Positions 37,223 to 45,613 of a stretch of DNA of 64,000 nucleotides are shown in pieces; the stretch's first letter is position 1, and each line of letters starts with the position of its first letter. The notes under the pieces are model-generated. The model did not search any database. It had not been told where the DNA came from and saw only the letters and a list, made by a program, of their open reading frames with translations. The DNA comes from Pseudomonadota bacterium (GTDB taxonomy: Bacteria; Pseudomonadota; Gammaproteobacteria; Steroidobacterales; Steroidobacteraceae). The stretch is taken from the NCBI GenBank assembly GCA_021843755.1, contig JAKBWB010000063.1, forward strand, positions 1-64,000, given 5' to 3'. The position numbers and the translations under genes were made by a program.

Positions 37223-37273
37223 CCCCCCCCCGGATTTGATATTAGTGATATCTTATTTATTGACGAGCGTCAA
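37223..37273 (-). promoter_or_regulatory. sHdr operon promoter: palindrome, -10-like box and G9 tract
   Basis: In minus-strand sense the order is: palindrome TTGACGCTCGTCAA (37273 to 37260), 15 bp, TAATAT (37244 to 37239), then CAAATCC and a run of nine G (37231 to 37223), then about 57 bp to the dsrE start. TTGACG with a 17-bp spacer to TATCAC is an alternative sigma70 reading. The palindrome resembles FNR/CRP-superfamily sites (TTGAC-N4-GTCAA) but could bind another dimeric regulator. The rest of 37274-37539 shows no gene. Confidence 0.5.
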
Positions 37274-37539
37274 GGTCCGCAACTTTCGCCCCGACTCGCG
37301 GGGCCGCAGCACCACCGACCCCCGGCACGCGGCCGGACCGGCTGACACTACGCACGCGCATGCGCTCCGAGCGCATCGTGGGGACTACGTAGCGGGCTGT
37401 CCGCCCGGCAATACCGCGCGCACCGATCATGGCCGGCGCAAAACGCTGAACCCGAAGGGACGAATACCGGAATGATCAGACGAGCCGCGATGCCCTCACG
37501 GACCGCCGGCGGGCGGGCAAGCGCAACTGCGGCCGACCG

Positions 37540-38259
37540 TCAGGGACGCGGCGGCGACATCAGGCCGAGCACGCGCACCAGGCCGGCCATGACAGCTGCG
37601 AGCGCAGTCTCGAGCTGCTCCTGAACGGCGCGCAACGCGGCCAGCGCTGCGGCCGTCTCGGGCGGCGCTTGCGGAAATTCCATGATCAGATCCTCGATGA
37701 TCGCCGACTTGATACCCGGGTGACCTGCGAATCCGAATGCGCGCTCGCCGAGCTGGAAAAGCGCCCACCGGCCCTGCTCGTCGCGGGCCAGCATCCGGGC
37801 AGTGGCCGGGAGCGAGACTGTGTCTCGACCGTAGCGCACCAGCGGATAGCTCGCCGGCAGCAGCCCCCCCAGTGCATCCTCCACCGTACGCGTAGCCGTT
37901 CCGACATCGAGCGTGAGCGTGCCCGCTACCGCGCTGCCGCCGCCGGCGAGCGCCAGGATCTGTGCGCCGAGTCCAAATCCGACCACCGGCTGCGACGCCG
38001 CGAGCGCCGCCGCGACGAGTTCGATCTCCGCCTCGAGCCAAGGCAGTTGCGCCGCCCCCGGGGCGGTGCCCCACGGCCCGCCACCGAGCAGCACCATTCC
38101 CGCGGACGTCTCCTCGATTCGCGGCAGTCGGCTGCCGGAGGTGAACGGACGGAAGTAGCGAAAGCCGATCCCGCGGATCTCCAGGTGATCCTCGATCAGC
38201 CCGAGATACTCCGCCGCGGTGTGCTGGATCACGGCCAGCTTGGTGGGCAGACTGCGCAC
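37540..38259 (-). CDS. Class I glutamine-amidotransferase-like protein without catalytic Cys
   Basis: A 239-residue protein with the GATase-1 fold pattern: LAVIQHTAAEYLGLIEDHL, MVLLGGGPWGTAPGAAQLPW, VVGFGLGAQILALAGG and FGFAGHPGIKSAII. The nucleophile elbow, normally GxCxGxQ, reads GFGLGAQ, with Gly96 in place of Cys; His180 remains in GHPG but the following Glu does not. Glutamine hydrolysis is therefore not expected. GTG start, 6 bp after the lipoate ligase gene, so it belongs to the lip operon. A regulatory or binding role is possible. Confidence 0.75.
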   Translation of the reverse strand: MRSLPTKLAVIQHTAAEYLGLIEDHLEIRGIGFRYFRPFTSGSRLPRIEETSAGMVLLGGGPWGTAPGAAQLPWLEAEIELVAAALAASQPVVGFGLGAQILALAGGGSAVAGTLTLDVGTATRTVEDALGGLLPASYPLVRYGRDTVSLPATARMLARDEQGRWALFQLGERAFGFAGHPGIKSAIIEDLIMEFPQAPPETAAALAALRAVQEQLETALAAVMAGLVRVLGLMSPPRP

Positions 38260-38265
38260 GAGCGG

Positions 38266-39345
38266 TCAGCCCGGCCGGCACGCCGTTGCCGCCAAGGCCG
38301 CCTCGATCGCGCGTCCGAAGTCCGCCGCGCCGACCGACAACGTGCCGGCGGAATGTTCCAGGAAGAACCGCTCGATCGCCTCGCCGGCGGCCTCGATCTC
38401 GATGCCCCGCAGGCGGCTCTCCAGATCCAGTACCAGCCGCGGCGGCGCGACGAAAAAATCCCCGGTGAGCAACACCTGACCGATACGGCGGCCGTCACGC
38501 CGCAAATACGCCGTGATCGTTCCCCCCGGGCTGGCGCACGTTCCGACCGAGACCGCGGCGCCGCGCGGTGGCCCGTCGATCTCGGCAACGAACTCCTCCC
38601 TCCCGATCTGCTGCGCGTGCAACTGGCGCCCCAGCTGCAGCACACCGGCGAGCGAGTCGGCCCCGGCCGGCTCGAACTGCACGCCAAGCCGCTCGTGAAA
38701 TCCCTCGAGCAGGGCCTGTTGAACCTGCTCGATGGTGGGGGTCCGCTCGCCCATCAGCTCGCGCAAACTCACCACCCGCTGCGCCGCCGAGTCGAGGCCG
38801 TGCCGGACGATCTTGGCCCGCGGCACACGCAGCGCGCCGAGCAGGCTCTCGGTGTCGAGCTCGACGAGCACCGTGCCCTGGTACAGCAGCGTGTTGCCGT
38901 CGAAGAACCCGCCGGTCCCGCCGACCTTGCGCCCCTCGACCTCGAGATCGTTGCGCGGCCGGAAGCGCACCTCGATACCGAGTCGGCTGAGCCCCACCGC
39001 CGCGGCCTCACAGACCGCCCGGGCCACCTCATCGAGCGATGGGTTGCCGAGCATGCCCCGGCCGAACACCAGCGCCCAGCCGAGTTGGCCCGGATCGAGA
39101 TAGATCGCCCCGCCGCCGGTGATACGCCGGCCGACTTCGATGCCGTGCTGCCGGCAATACTCGCGGTCGATCTCCGCGCTCAGGGACTGGTGGCGTCCGA
39201 GGAGCGCGCTCGGTTGGAAATGGATGAAGCGCAGTGAATCGGCCAGCCGACCCGTCTGATGCAGCTCGAGCATGGCCTGGTCGAGCGCGATGTTGAGCCG
39301 GCCGGCTTGCAGCCCGGCATCGAGCACCCGAAAGAGGCGGTTCAT
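38266..39345 (-). CDS. sHdr-type lipoate:protein ligase sLpl(AB)
   Basis: A 359-residue fused LplA-LplB ligase. The catalytic domain has RRITGGGAIYLDPGQLGWAL (substrate loop), NDLEVEGRKVGGTGGF with the catalytic Lys, and LLYQGTVLVELD. The C-terminal accessory domain is in the same polypeptide. sLpl(AB) enzymes are specific for LbpA and load octanoate or lipoate. The start overlaps the lipS2 stop (ATGA). In this pathway LipS1/LipS2 then insert sulfur. Confidence 0.9.
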   Translation of the reverse strand: MNRLFRVLDAGLQAGRLNIALDQAMLELHQTGRLADSLRFIHFQPSALLGRHQSLSAEIDREYCRQHGIEVGRRITGGGAIYLDPGQLGWALVFGRGMLGNPSLDEVARAVCEAAAVGLSRLGIEVRFRPRNDLEVEGRKVGGTGGFFDGNTLLYQGTVLVELDTESLLGALRVPRAKIVRHGLDSAAQRVVSLRELMGERTPTIEQVQQALLEGFHERLGVQFEPAGADSLAGVLQLGRQLHAQQIGREEFVAEIDGPPRGAAVSVGTCASPGGTITAYLRRDGRRIGQVLLTGDFFVAPPRLVLDLESRLRGIEIEAAGEAIERFFLEHSAGTLSVGAADFGRAIEAALAATACRPG

Positions 39346-40601
39346 CGCTCGTCCCGCACCACCGGGATGCGCAGCTGGCGGCGGATCCGGCGCAGGTCGG
39401 CGCGATTGGGCGCGAATGGGAAGCTCGCGATGTCGTGCGGCGGGGAGTCCCCGTAGGGCCGGTCGCACGCGGAAATATCGTCGCGAAACTTGCCGGGACA
39501 ACCCGAGGTGCGGAAGGCCACGCCGGCATCGATGATGCGCTCGAGCTCCTCGCGGGGCACCCCGAAGTCCGCGACCCGGCCGAGCGCATCGAAGCCCATC
39601 CGCTCGAGCCGGACCGATGCGTAATCGATCAGATAGCGGGCGAGTTGCACCCGCCGCCACTGATCCCGGGGCGTCGCCGGCAGGTGATCCATCAGCGAGC
39701 CCTGCTCCGGGAAGAAGCAGAACAGGTGGCTGTGGCCGCCGAGGTCCACCAGCTGCTGCACCAGCTCGAGCGCCTCACGCTCCGTCTCACCCATGCCGAT
39801 GATGATGTGCGCACCGAACTTCTGCGGCCCGAACACCTCGCGGGCCGCATGCAGGATTTCCCAGTACTTGCTCCACTTGTGCGGCGACTGCACGCCTTTG
39901 CCGCGGGTGCGCTCGAAGATCGCCGGAGTCGCCGCATCGAGCGCGACCGTGAATATGTCGGCGCCAAGCTCCCGCAGCCGCACCACGTCGGCGCGGCTCA
40001 TCGTGGTCGGGTTGGACAGTATCGACACCGGTATGACACCCGGATCGATACGCCGCGTCCATGCCCGCAGCACACTCACCGTGTCGGCATCGGACCGCGG
40101 GTGCGTGATCATCGAGATGCACATGCGGTGGAACGGACTTGCCGCGCCGTCTCTGGCCACGGTCTCGATCATCTGCTCGACGGGGACCGCCGGCCAGTCC
40201 ACCCGGATGAAGTTGCGGTCCGCATAGTCCCGCTCGGCCTCGCGGTGGCGCGCCAGTCCGCAGTACGCGCAGTTGGCACGACACCCCTCCGGATAGGTCA
40301 ACAACAGATTCAGGCAGCGCGTGCACTCGCAGCGATGCATGCGGCCCGGCATGAGCCCGAGGGTCATCGCTGCGGCGGTGGAGATCTGCACGTATTCCGG
40401 CGAGCGCATGTGCGGCGTCAGCACATTGTCGTTGGGCAGATAAACGCCGGTCGGCCGCAGATCGGCTGCTTTGACCGGCGCGCCGTTGCGCCGCTGCGGC
40501 GGCGTGTGCACCGGCGCGCGCGGCTCCATGGCCTCGAACGCGTTGAAATCTCCGGCTGACGCGCCGCCGGCGGGACGCTCGGGCAGCGTGCGGCAACTCA
40601 T
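39342..40601 (-). CDS. lipS2: Radical SAM lipoyl synthase component LipS2
   Basis: A 419-residue radical SAM enzyme. The cluster motif is EGCRANCAYCGLARH (CxxxCxxC); a Cys pair MHRCECTRCLN precedes it and may bind an auxiliary cluster. Further blocks are VSILSNPTTMSRADVVRLRE, GAHIIIGMGETEREAL and FRTSGCPGKF with a C-terminal Cys. With LipS1 it makes lipoate from octanoyl-LbpA in the sHdr-linked pathway. The ATGA overlap with lipS1 shows coupling. Assignment as S2 rather than S1 is from length, extra Cys and gene order. Confidence 0.87.
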   Translation of the reverse strand: MSCRTLPERPAGGASAGDFNAFEAMEPRAPVHTPPQRRNGAPVKAADLRPTGVYLPNDNVLTPHMRSPEYVQISTAAAMTLGLMPGRMHRCECTRCLNLLLTYPEGCRANCAYCGLARHREAERDYADRNFIRVDWPAVPVEQMIETVARDGAASPFHRMCISMITHPRSDADTVSVLRAWTRRIDPGVIPVSILSNPTTMSRADVVRLRELGADIFTVALDAATPAIFERTRGKGVQSPHKWSKYWEILHAAREVFGPQKFGAHIIIGMGETEREALELVQQLVDLGGHSHLFCFFPEQGSLMDHLPATPRDQWRRVQLARYLIDYASVRLERMGFDALGRVADFGVPREELERIIDAGVAFRTSGCPGKFRDDISACDRPYGDSPPHDIASFPFAPNRADLRRIRRQLRIPVVRDER

Positions 40602-41662
40602 GCGGAAACTCCCGCCGGTCCCCCGCCGGTCCCGCAACGAGCGCGGGCACCGGACAATCCGGCTCCTGCGAGCTTGATCGAGCAGCAGGCGTGCTGCTGC
40701 TCGAAGGGCCGGCCGATCGCCGTGGCAACCGCCGCCACCCCATCGGCCGGAAACGCGATGCCGTCGAGCCCGGCCAACACGGCATAGGTGTCGGTCACGC
40801 GCTTGTGCATGCCCGGCGGCCGGGCGCAGCCGAGCAGAACGCTGTGGTTCGGCAGGCGCGCGCGCGCCTCGGCAAACAGCCGGCCGACCTCGCCGGTACC
40901 GGGCACCGCGAACGTTCCCGGCGTGGCGTAGAAGGGCATGACGACCACCAGCACCAGAGCCTTCACGGGGTATCTGCTCACGATGTCCAGTGCCGCCGAC
41001 TCGCCCAGCACCTTGCCGAAATGCAACCCGATGACGATATGCGGCGTGACCTCCATGGACGTGGCGCACAACGCCTCGAGCGTCGCCTCGAAATCCGCCA
41101 CGGGCCGCTCCAGGTGGTATACCTCACGGATCGTCGCCTCCGCGCCGATCACATCCATCATCGCCGTGTCGATGCCGGCCGCCTCCATGGCGCGGGCGCC
41201 GGCGCGGTCGGTGAGCGCCGTATGGATTGCGATGCGCAAATCCGGGTGGTCGCGCTTCAACCGCTCGATCACCGGATAGAACCGACCGTAGGGAATCTCG
41301 TTGCGCCGGTTGGAGCCGCCGGAGAGCAGGAAGCCCTGCAGACCCTGGCGCGCAATCAGCGCGCGCACCGTGCGCTCGAGCATCTGCGGAGTCGTGGCCG
41401 GCAGCATCGGCTCGAGGATCTTCGCCCGGCAGTGCTCGCAGTTCAGGCCGCACGCCCCGCCGGTGATCGAAAATGCCGGAAAGCTGTTCTTCGAGCACCC
41501 GCGCAACTCGGTGCTCGCGTAGTCCTTGAACGTGGGGGTTGCGAAGCGCACCGGCCGCACGACCGTCCTCGCGCCCGCCCTCTCGAGCTGCGCCACGAGC
41601 TCCGCGTCGAGCGGCGCCCCATCGAGCTCCTCGATGGCCAGAAGTTTCTCCAGCCAGCTCAT
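40598..41662 (-). CDS. lipS1: Radical SAM lipoyl synthase component LipS1
   Basis: A 354-residue radical SAM protein. The [4Fe-4S]/SAM motif is GGACGLNCEHCRAKIL (CxxxCxxC); an upstream Cys (ELRGCSKNSFPAFSITGG) and later Cys (LLGCARPPG, ACCSIK) may serve a second cluster. Other motifs are FLLSGGSNRRNEIPY and HIVIGLHFGKVLGES. It is expected to add the first sulfur to octanoyl-LbpA, with LipS2 adding the other. The ATG at 41662 overlaps the upstream deacylase stop. Confidence 0.87.
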   Translation of the reverse strand: MSWLEKLLAIEELDGAPLDAELVAQLERAGARTVVRPVRFATPTFKDYASTELRGCSKNSFPAFSITGGACGLNCEHCRAKILEPMLPATTPQMLERTVRALIARQGLQGFLLSGGSNRRNEIPYGRFYPVIERLKRDHPDLRIAIHTALTDRAGARAMEAAGIDTAMMDVIGAEATIREVYHLERPVADFEATLEALCATSMEVTPHIVIGLHFGKVLGESAALDIVSRYPVKALVLVVVMPFYATPGTFAVPGTGEVGRLFAEARARLPNHSVLLGCARPPGMHKRVTDTYAVLAGLDGIAFPADGVAAVATAIGRPFEQQHACCSIKLAGAGLSGARARCGTGGGPAGVSA

Positions 41663-42780
41663 ATGGCCCACTCCACACCGGCCCGGCGCACCACGTCCGC
41701 GACCGCCGGGCGGACCGGACCGTCGCGCGGCGGATCCGCCAGAGTCCGCTGCCACGACGGGTCGATCGCCTCATCGTCGATCAACTCGCACGACAGAGCG
41801 GCCAGAACGCGCTGAGCGCAGGCCGGCAACCGTTCCGGCAGCGGCCGGCCACTCAACTTCCCCCACAAGCCCGTCCACCCGCGGGCCACCGTCCAGGGAT
41901 TGTAACCGCCACCGCCGAGCACGACTGCGGCCGGCGCCGCATCGACCAGCTCCCGCACCGCCGTCCACAACGCCCCGTTGCTCAGAGCAAGCCCACACAA
42001 CGGATCGCCGTACAGCGCATCGGTACCGCAGGTGATCACCACCGCCTCCGGCCGCAGGCGCCGCGCGTACGGCAGCACGGTCGCGTCCATCACAAAGCGC
42101 AACTCCCCGTCATGAAACCCCTTGGGTACCGGGAGGTTGACCGAGCGGCCTCCGCCGCGGTCATCGACGCCGCCGGTGTACGGCCAGCGGCCGGCCTCGT
42201 GAATCGAAATGGTGTGCATGCGCTCATCGTCTCGCAGCGCATTCTGAACTCCGTCGCAGTGATGCGCATCGAGGTCTATGTACAGGATGCGCGACAAACC
42301 CAGCGCGGCGAGCCGGCGCAACGCGAACACTGGATCGTTGAAATAACAGAAGCCGCTCGCGCGGGCCGGCTGACCATGGTGCGTTCCACCGGCCGGATGA
42401 AACACCACATACCCCTCGAGCGCGAGCTCGGCGGCGAGCATCGAGCCCCCAACCGTCGCCGCGCCCTGGGCAAACAGCCCGCGAAACAGCGGATTTTCGC
42501 GCGTTCCGATGCCGAAGCGCTCGCGAACTTCGATGGTGGCGATCTGCGCCGCCTCCGCGGCGCGCAGCGCCGCGATGTACTCGGCGCTGTGGAACTGCCG
42601 GAGCTGCTGCTCGGAAGCACGCGGACAGTCGCGCAGCTCTGCGGCTGCGATCCACCCGAGCGCCCGGCACAGCGCGAGCACCGTGGCCACACGTGGAATG
42701 GCCAGCGGATGGCCCGAGCCGAAGCCCGCCGTGTTCGCGGAGATCCCGCCGATGAGCAGCGCCGAACGGCCCGATCGCAT
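41659..42780 (-). CDS. Histone-deacetylase-family hydrolase
   Basis: A 373-residue class I/AcuC-like zinc hydrolase. The active-site residues are all present: His134-His135 (GGTHHGQ), zinc ligands Asp171 and His173 (IDLDAHHCDG), Asp254 (CGTDALYGDPL), and the GGGGY loop. GFCYFND is the standard neighbouring motif. It is the first gene of the lip operon and overlaps lipS1 by 4 bp. Family members remove acetyl or longer acyl groups from Lys or polyamines. Its place with lipoate ligase and LipS genes suggests a substrate in acyl- or lipoyl-lysine chemistry. Confidence 0.9.
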   Translation of the reverse strand: MRSGRSALLIGGISANTAGFGSGHPLAIPRVATVLALCRALGWIAAAELRDCPRASEQQLRQFHSAEYIAALRAAEAAQIATIEVRERFGIGTRENPLFRGLFAQGAATVGGSMLAAELALEGYVVFHPAGGTHHGQPARASGFCYFNDPVFALRRLAALGLSRILYIDLDAHHCDGVQNALRDDERMHTISIHEAGRWPYTGGVDDRGGGRSVNLPVPKGFHDGELRFVMDATVLPYARRLRPEAVVITCGTDALYGDPLCGLALSNGALWTAVRELVDAAPAAVVLGGGGYNPWTVARGWTGLWGKLSGRPLPERLPACAQRVLAALSCELIDDEAIDPSWQRTLADPPRDGPVRPAVADVVRRAGVEWAI

Positions 42781-42863
42781 GTGCCGAACCCAACCCTCAC
42801 TGCAGCCGCGGCGCGGTCCGCGCCAACCGCCCCTGCGCGGTCCTCGCTTTTTACCTTATCAGT

Positions 42864-42906
42864 AATTGCTTATTTTAGCACCCTCTGATAGCTTGACGCT
42901 CATCAA
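42864..42906 (-). promoter_or_regulatory. lip operon promoter and shared palindrome
   Basis: In minus-strand sense: TTGATGAGCGTCAA (42906 to 42893), 15 bp, then TAAAAT (42877 to 42872), continuing AAGCAATT (42871 to 42864). The palindrome and the 15-bp gap to the -10-like box repeat those in front of the sHdr operon. It lies between the divergent deacylase (lip operon) and dsrE genes, so one regulator could act on both. The promoter for the plus-strand dsrE gene is not obvious. Confidence 0.45.
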
Positions 42907-42929
42907 TCCGGGTGGGGGGGCTAGTTCCC

Positions 42930-43442
42930 ATGGCCGTGCCAAGCGACGACATCCCGCGTTCCACCGCCAAGCGCATGTCGATCATCGTGACCAAGGGGAC
43001 GCTCGACTGGGCGTATCCACCCTTCATCCTGGCGACCACCGCCGCGGCAATGGACGTCCACGTCACGATGTTCTTCACCTTCTACGGACTGCCTCTGCTG
43101 CTGAGGGATCTCGACCTGAACCTGACGCCGCTGGGTAATCCCGCCATGAAGATGCCGTTCGCCGGCAAGCACATGGGAATGCCCAACATCGCGAGCATGA
43201 TCCCCGGGGTCGACGCGGCCGCCGGGCGCATGATGAAGAACCTGATGAAAAAGAAGGGCGTCGCCTCCATCGCCGATCTGCGCTCGATCGCCATCGAGGC
43301 GGGCGTGCGCATGATCGCCTGCCAGATGACCATGGACCTGTTCGAATACACGTTGAACGACATGATCGACGGACCCGAGCTCGGCGGGGCGGCGACCTAC
43401 ATCGAGGTTGCGACACAGTCGGATATCAACCTGTTCATCTGA
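42930..43442 (+). CDS. DsrE-family sulfurtransferase (DsrE2-like)
   Basis: A 170-residue DsrE/F-like protein. The block MSIIVTKGTLDWAYPPFILA is followed by FFTFYGLPLLLR and MIACQMTMDLFEYTLNDMID, with Cys131 as the likely persulfide residue. A Met/Lys-rich middle (KHMGMPNIASMIPG, RMMKNLMKKKG) is typical of the DsrE2 group. Start: ATG 42930, with a G7 tract (42914-42920) nine bases upstream; a GTG at 42912 is in frame but overlaps the G-tract. tusA follows 31 bp later. Confidence 0.87.
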   Translation: MAVPSDDIPRSTAKRMSIIVTKGTLDWAYPPFILATTAAAMDVHVTMFFTFYGLPLLLRDLDLNLTPLGNPAMKMPFAGKHMGMPNIASMIPGVDAAAGRMMKNLMKKKGVASIADLRSIAIEAGVRMIACQMTMDLFEYTLNDMIDGPELGGAATYIEVATQSDINLFI

Positions 43443-43473
43443 TGAAGTCGGAAAACTCTCTCTGGGACGCACC

Positions 43474-43701
43474 ATGGCTACTCAGACTCTCGATGCCAAA
43501 GGCCTCAACTGCCCTCTGCCTATTCTGCGGGCCAAGAAGGCCCTGCAAGGCATGCAACCGGGCGGCACGCTCGAGGTACTCGCGACCGATCCGGGCTCGG
43601 TGAAGGACTTCCAGGCTTTCTGCAACACCACGGGCACCGAACTCGTTGAATCGAGCAGCGACGGCAAGATCTATCGATTCGTACTGCGCCGCAAGAATTG
43701 A
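43474..43701 (+). CDS. tusA: Sulfur carrier TusA
   Basis: A 75-residue sulfur relay protein. The CPxP motif is LNCPLPIL with Cys13 as the persulfide site, and the two-layer alpha/beta TusA fold is seen in ILRAKKALQGMQPGGTLEVLATDPGSV. In sulfur oxidisers TusA passes sulfane sulfur between DsrE, rhodanese and sHdr. ATG 43474 is preceded by GGGACG and is chosen over an extension within the dsrE gene. Confidence 0.93.
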   Translation: MATQTLDAKGLNCPLPILRAKKALQGMQPGGTLEVLATDPGSVKDFQAFCNTTGTELVESSSDGKIYRFVLRRKN

Positions 43702-43762
43702 GTCGACAATGAATTAGCGCCAGAGCACCCGCAAAAGGGGCCGGCCCAACCTGGGGGACATC

Positions 43763-45124
43763 ATGAAACACCATGTCTTGGTGGCTGGAGCGTTCACGCT
43801 GCTGGTACTCGCCGGCGCCGCGCATGCGACCAACGGGTACTTCACCGACGGGGCGGGGGTGAAAAGCATGGGCATGGCCGGCGCCGGCAGCGCCGACCCG
43901 AGCGAAATCATGATCATCGCCACCAATCCGGCCGGATTGGCATTCGTCCCGGATGATCTGGAGGTCGGGCTGGAGCTGTTCAGCCCGGATCGCAGCTACA
44001 GCACGTCCTCCAGCCTCGCAGACGGCCACGGCGGCGCCTTTACGATCGGCCCGAACAACATCACGAGCGGCAACAGGCTCTTTCCGATTCCCTACGTCGC
44101 GCTGCGCCGGCAGATCGACCGCCGGAACAGCATCGCGATCGCCTTCTACGGCCGCGGCGGCATGGACACGCGTTGGGTCGGGGGCACGGCGACCTTCGCC
44201 GCAGGTCCGACCGCGCCGATCAGGACCTTGCCGGGCACTTTCGGCATGGGCAACACCGGCGTCGATCTGATGCAGGGATTTGTCAACGTCTCGTTCGCGC
44301 ACCTCTCGGCAAACCGGCAGTTCGCCGTCGGGGTCTCCCTGATCATGGCGGCCCAGCGATTCACGGCGGAAGGACTCGGGGCCTTTGCCGGTTACACTGA
44401 GGCCTTCGCAGCGAGCGGCGGCACCGTCCTACCGACCGCCTTGACCAATAACGGCGCCCAAATGTCCTACGGGGGCGGAGCCTCGGTCGGCATCGAGTGG
44501 CGGCCCCTGCCCCGGTGGGCGTTCGCAGCCGCCTACACCTCGAAGATGTACATGTCCCGGTTCACCCACTACGGCGATCTGTTCGCCGGGCATGGATCTT
44601 TCGACATACCCGCATCGGCGACGGTGGGGCTGACCTTCAAGCCGACGCCTGCGGTGGCACTGAGCTTCGATACGCAGAGAATCTGGTACGCATCGGTCGC
44701 TTCCGTCGGCAATCCGATCCAGAACCTCTTCCAGTGCCCGACCGCGGGCGCCGGCGGCACCCGCCTCAGCAGCTGCCTCGGCGGCAGCGACGGACCGGGG
44801 TTCGGCTGGGGCAACATGACGATCTACAAGCTGGGCGCGCAATGGAGGCTCGACCCGACCTGGACCGTTCGCTTCGGCGTCAGCCAGGCAGCGCAGCCGA
44901 TCCCCGCCTCGCAGGTAACGCTCAATATCCTCGCCCCGGGAGTGGTCGAGACGCACATCGCCGCCGGATTCACCCGGCGCACGGCCGGCGGCCAATTCAG
45001 CATGGCGTTCACCTATGTTCCCAACCACACCGTGGTCGGCGCGAACACTTTCGACCCGACTCAGACAATCGCGTTGCGCATGCACCAATTCCTGCTCGAT
45101 TTCGGCTACGCTTGGAATCAGTGA
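43763..45124 (+). CDS. FadL/OMPP1-like outer-membrane porin
   Basis: A 453-residue beta-barrel protein. The signal peptide ends AAHAT and is followed by the FadL N-terminal NGYFTDGAGVKSMGMAGAGSA. The barrel strands include VGIEWRPLPRWAFAAAYTSK and PSATVGLTFKPTPAVALSFD-like hairpins, and the C terminus ends LDFGYAWNQ. FadL-type channels pass hydrophobic compounds by lateral diffusion. Its place between dsrE-tusA and SQR suggests a hydrophobic sulfur compound or elemental sulfur as cargo, but this is only inference. Confidence 0.82.
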   Translation: MKHHVLVAGAFTLLVLAGAAHATNGYFTDGAGVKSMGMAGAGSADPSEIMIIATNPAGLAFVPDDLEVGLELFSPDRSYSTSSSLADGHGGAFTIGPNNITSGNRLFPIPYVALRRQIDRRNSIAIAFYGRGGMDTRWVGGTATFAAGPTAPIRTLPGTFGMGNTGVDLMQGFVNVSFAHLSANRQFAVGVSLIMAAQRFTAEGLGAFAGYTEAFAASGGTVLPTALTNNGAQMSYGGGASVGIEWRPLPRWAFAAAYTSKMYMSRFTHYGDLFAGHGSFDIPASATVGLTFKPTPAVALSFDTQRIWYASVASVGNPIQNLFQCPTAGAGGTRLSSCLGGSDGPGFGWGNMTIYKLGAQWRLDPTWTVRFGVSQAAQPIPASQVTLNILAPGVVETHIAAGFTRRTAGGQFSMAFTYVPNHTVVGANTFDPTQTIALRMHQFLLDFGYAWNQ

Positions 45125-45142
45125 TCCCAGCGCTGCCGATGA

Positions 45143-45613
45143 ATGGAGCCCTTCCCGCACACCTACACCGCTACCGCAACCGCCGCGCGAACCGGCACGG
45201 TGGATGTCGGCGCCGCCGGGCTGCCGCAGCTCTCGAGTGCGCCGGCGGCGCAGTTCGGCGGACCCGGCACGCTCTGGTCACCCGAGGCGCTGCTCGCCGC
45301 GGCGGTCGCGGACTGCTTCATTCTGACCTTCCGCGCGGTCAGCGCGGCGGCCCTGTTCGGCTGGCTCCGGCTCGAGTGTCGAACCGAGGGGACGCTCGCC
45401 CGGATTGACCGCCAGGTGCGCTTCACGGAGTTCAACGTACATGCGACGCTGACGCTCGCGCCCGGCGCGGATCGCTCCAAGGCGCGGCGTCTGCTGAGGC
45501 GGACCGAGGGGGCATGCCTGATCCTTAACTCCCTGAACAGCCGACACACGTTGAATATTCTCGTACTCGATGAGAGCCCTACCGATCATCCCGTGGCATC
45601 TGGACCGGCCTGA
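45143..45613 (+). CDS. OsmC/Ohr-family protein
   Basis: A 156-residue OsmC-like protein. The two conserved Cys of the peroxidase pair are seen: LLAAAVADCFILTFRAV and EGACLILNSL. OsmC and Ohr reduce organic hydroperoxides with lipoyl or thiol donors; Ohr uses lipoylated proteins. In a sulfur context it could act on persulfides. It starts 18 bp after the porin gene. No Ohr Arg/Glu signature was checked, so the subfamily is open. Confidence 0.8.
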   Translation: MEPFPHTYTATATAARTGTVDVGAAGLPQLSSAPAAQFGGPGTLWSPEALLAAAVADCFILTFRAVSAAALFGWLRLECRTEGTLARIDRQVRFTEFNVHATLTLAPGADRSKARRLLRRTEGACLILNSLNSRHTLNILVLDESPTDHPVASGPA

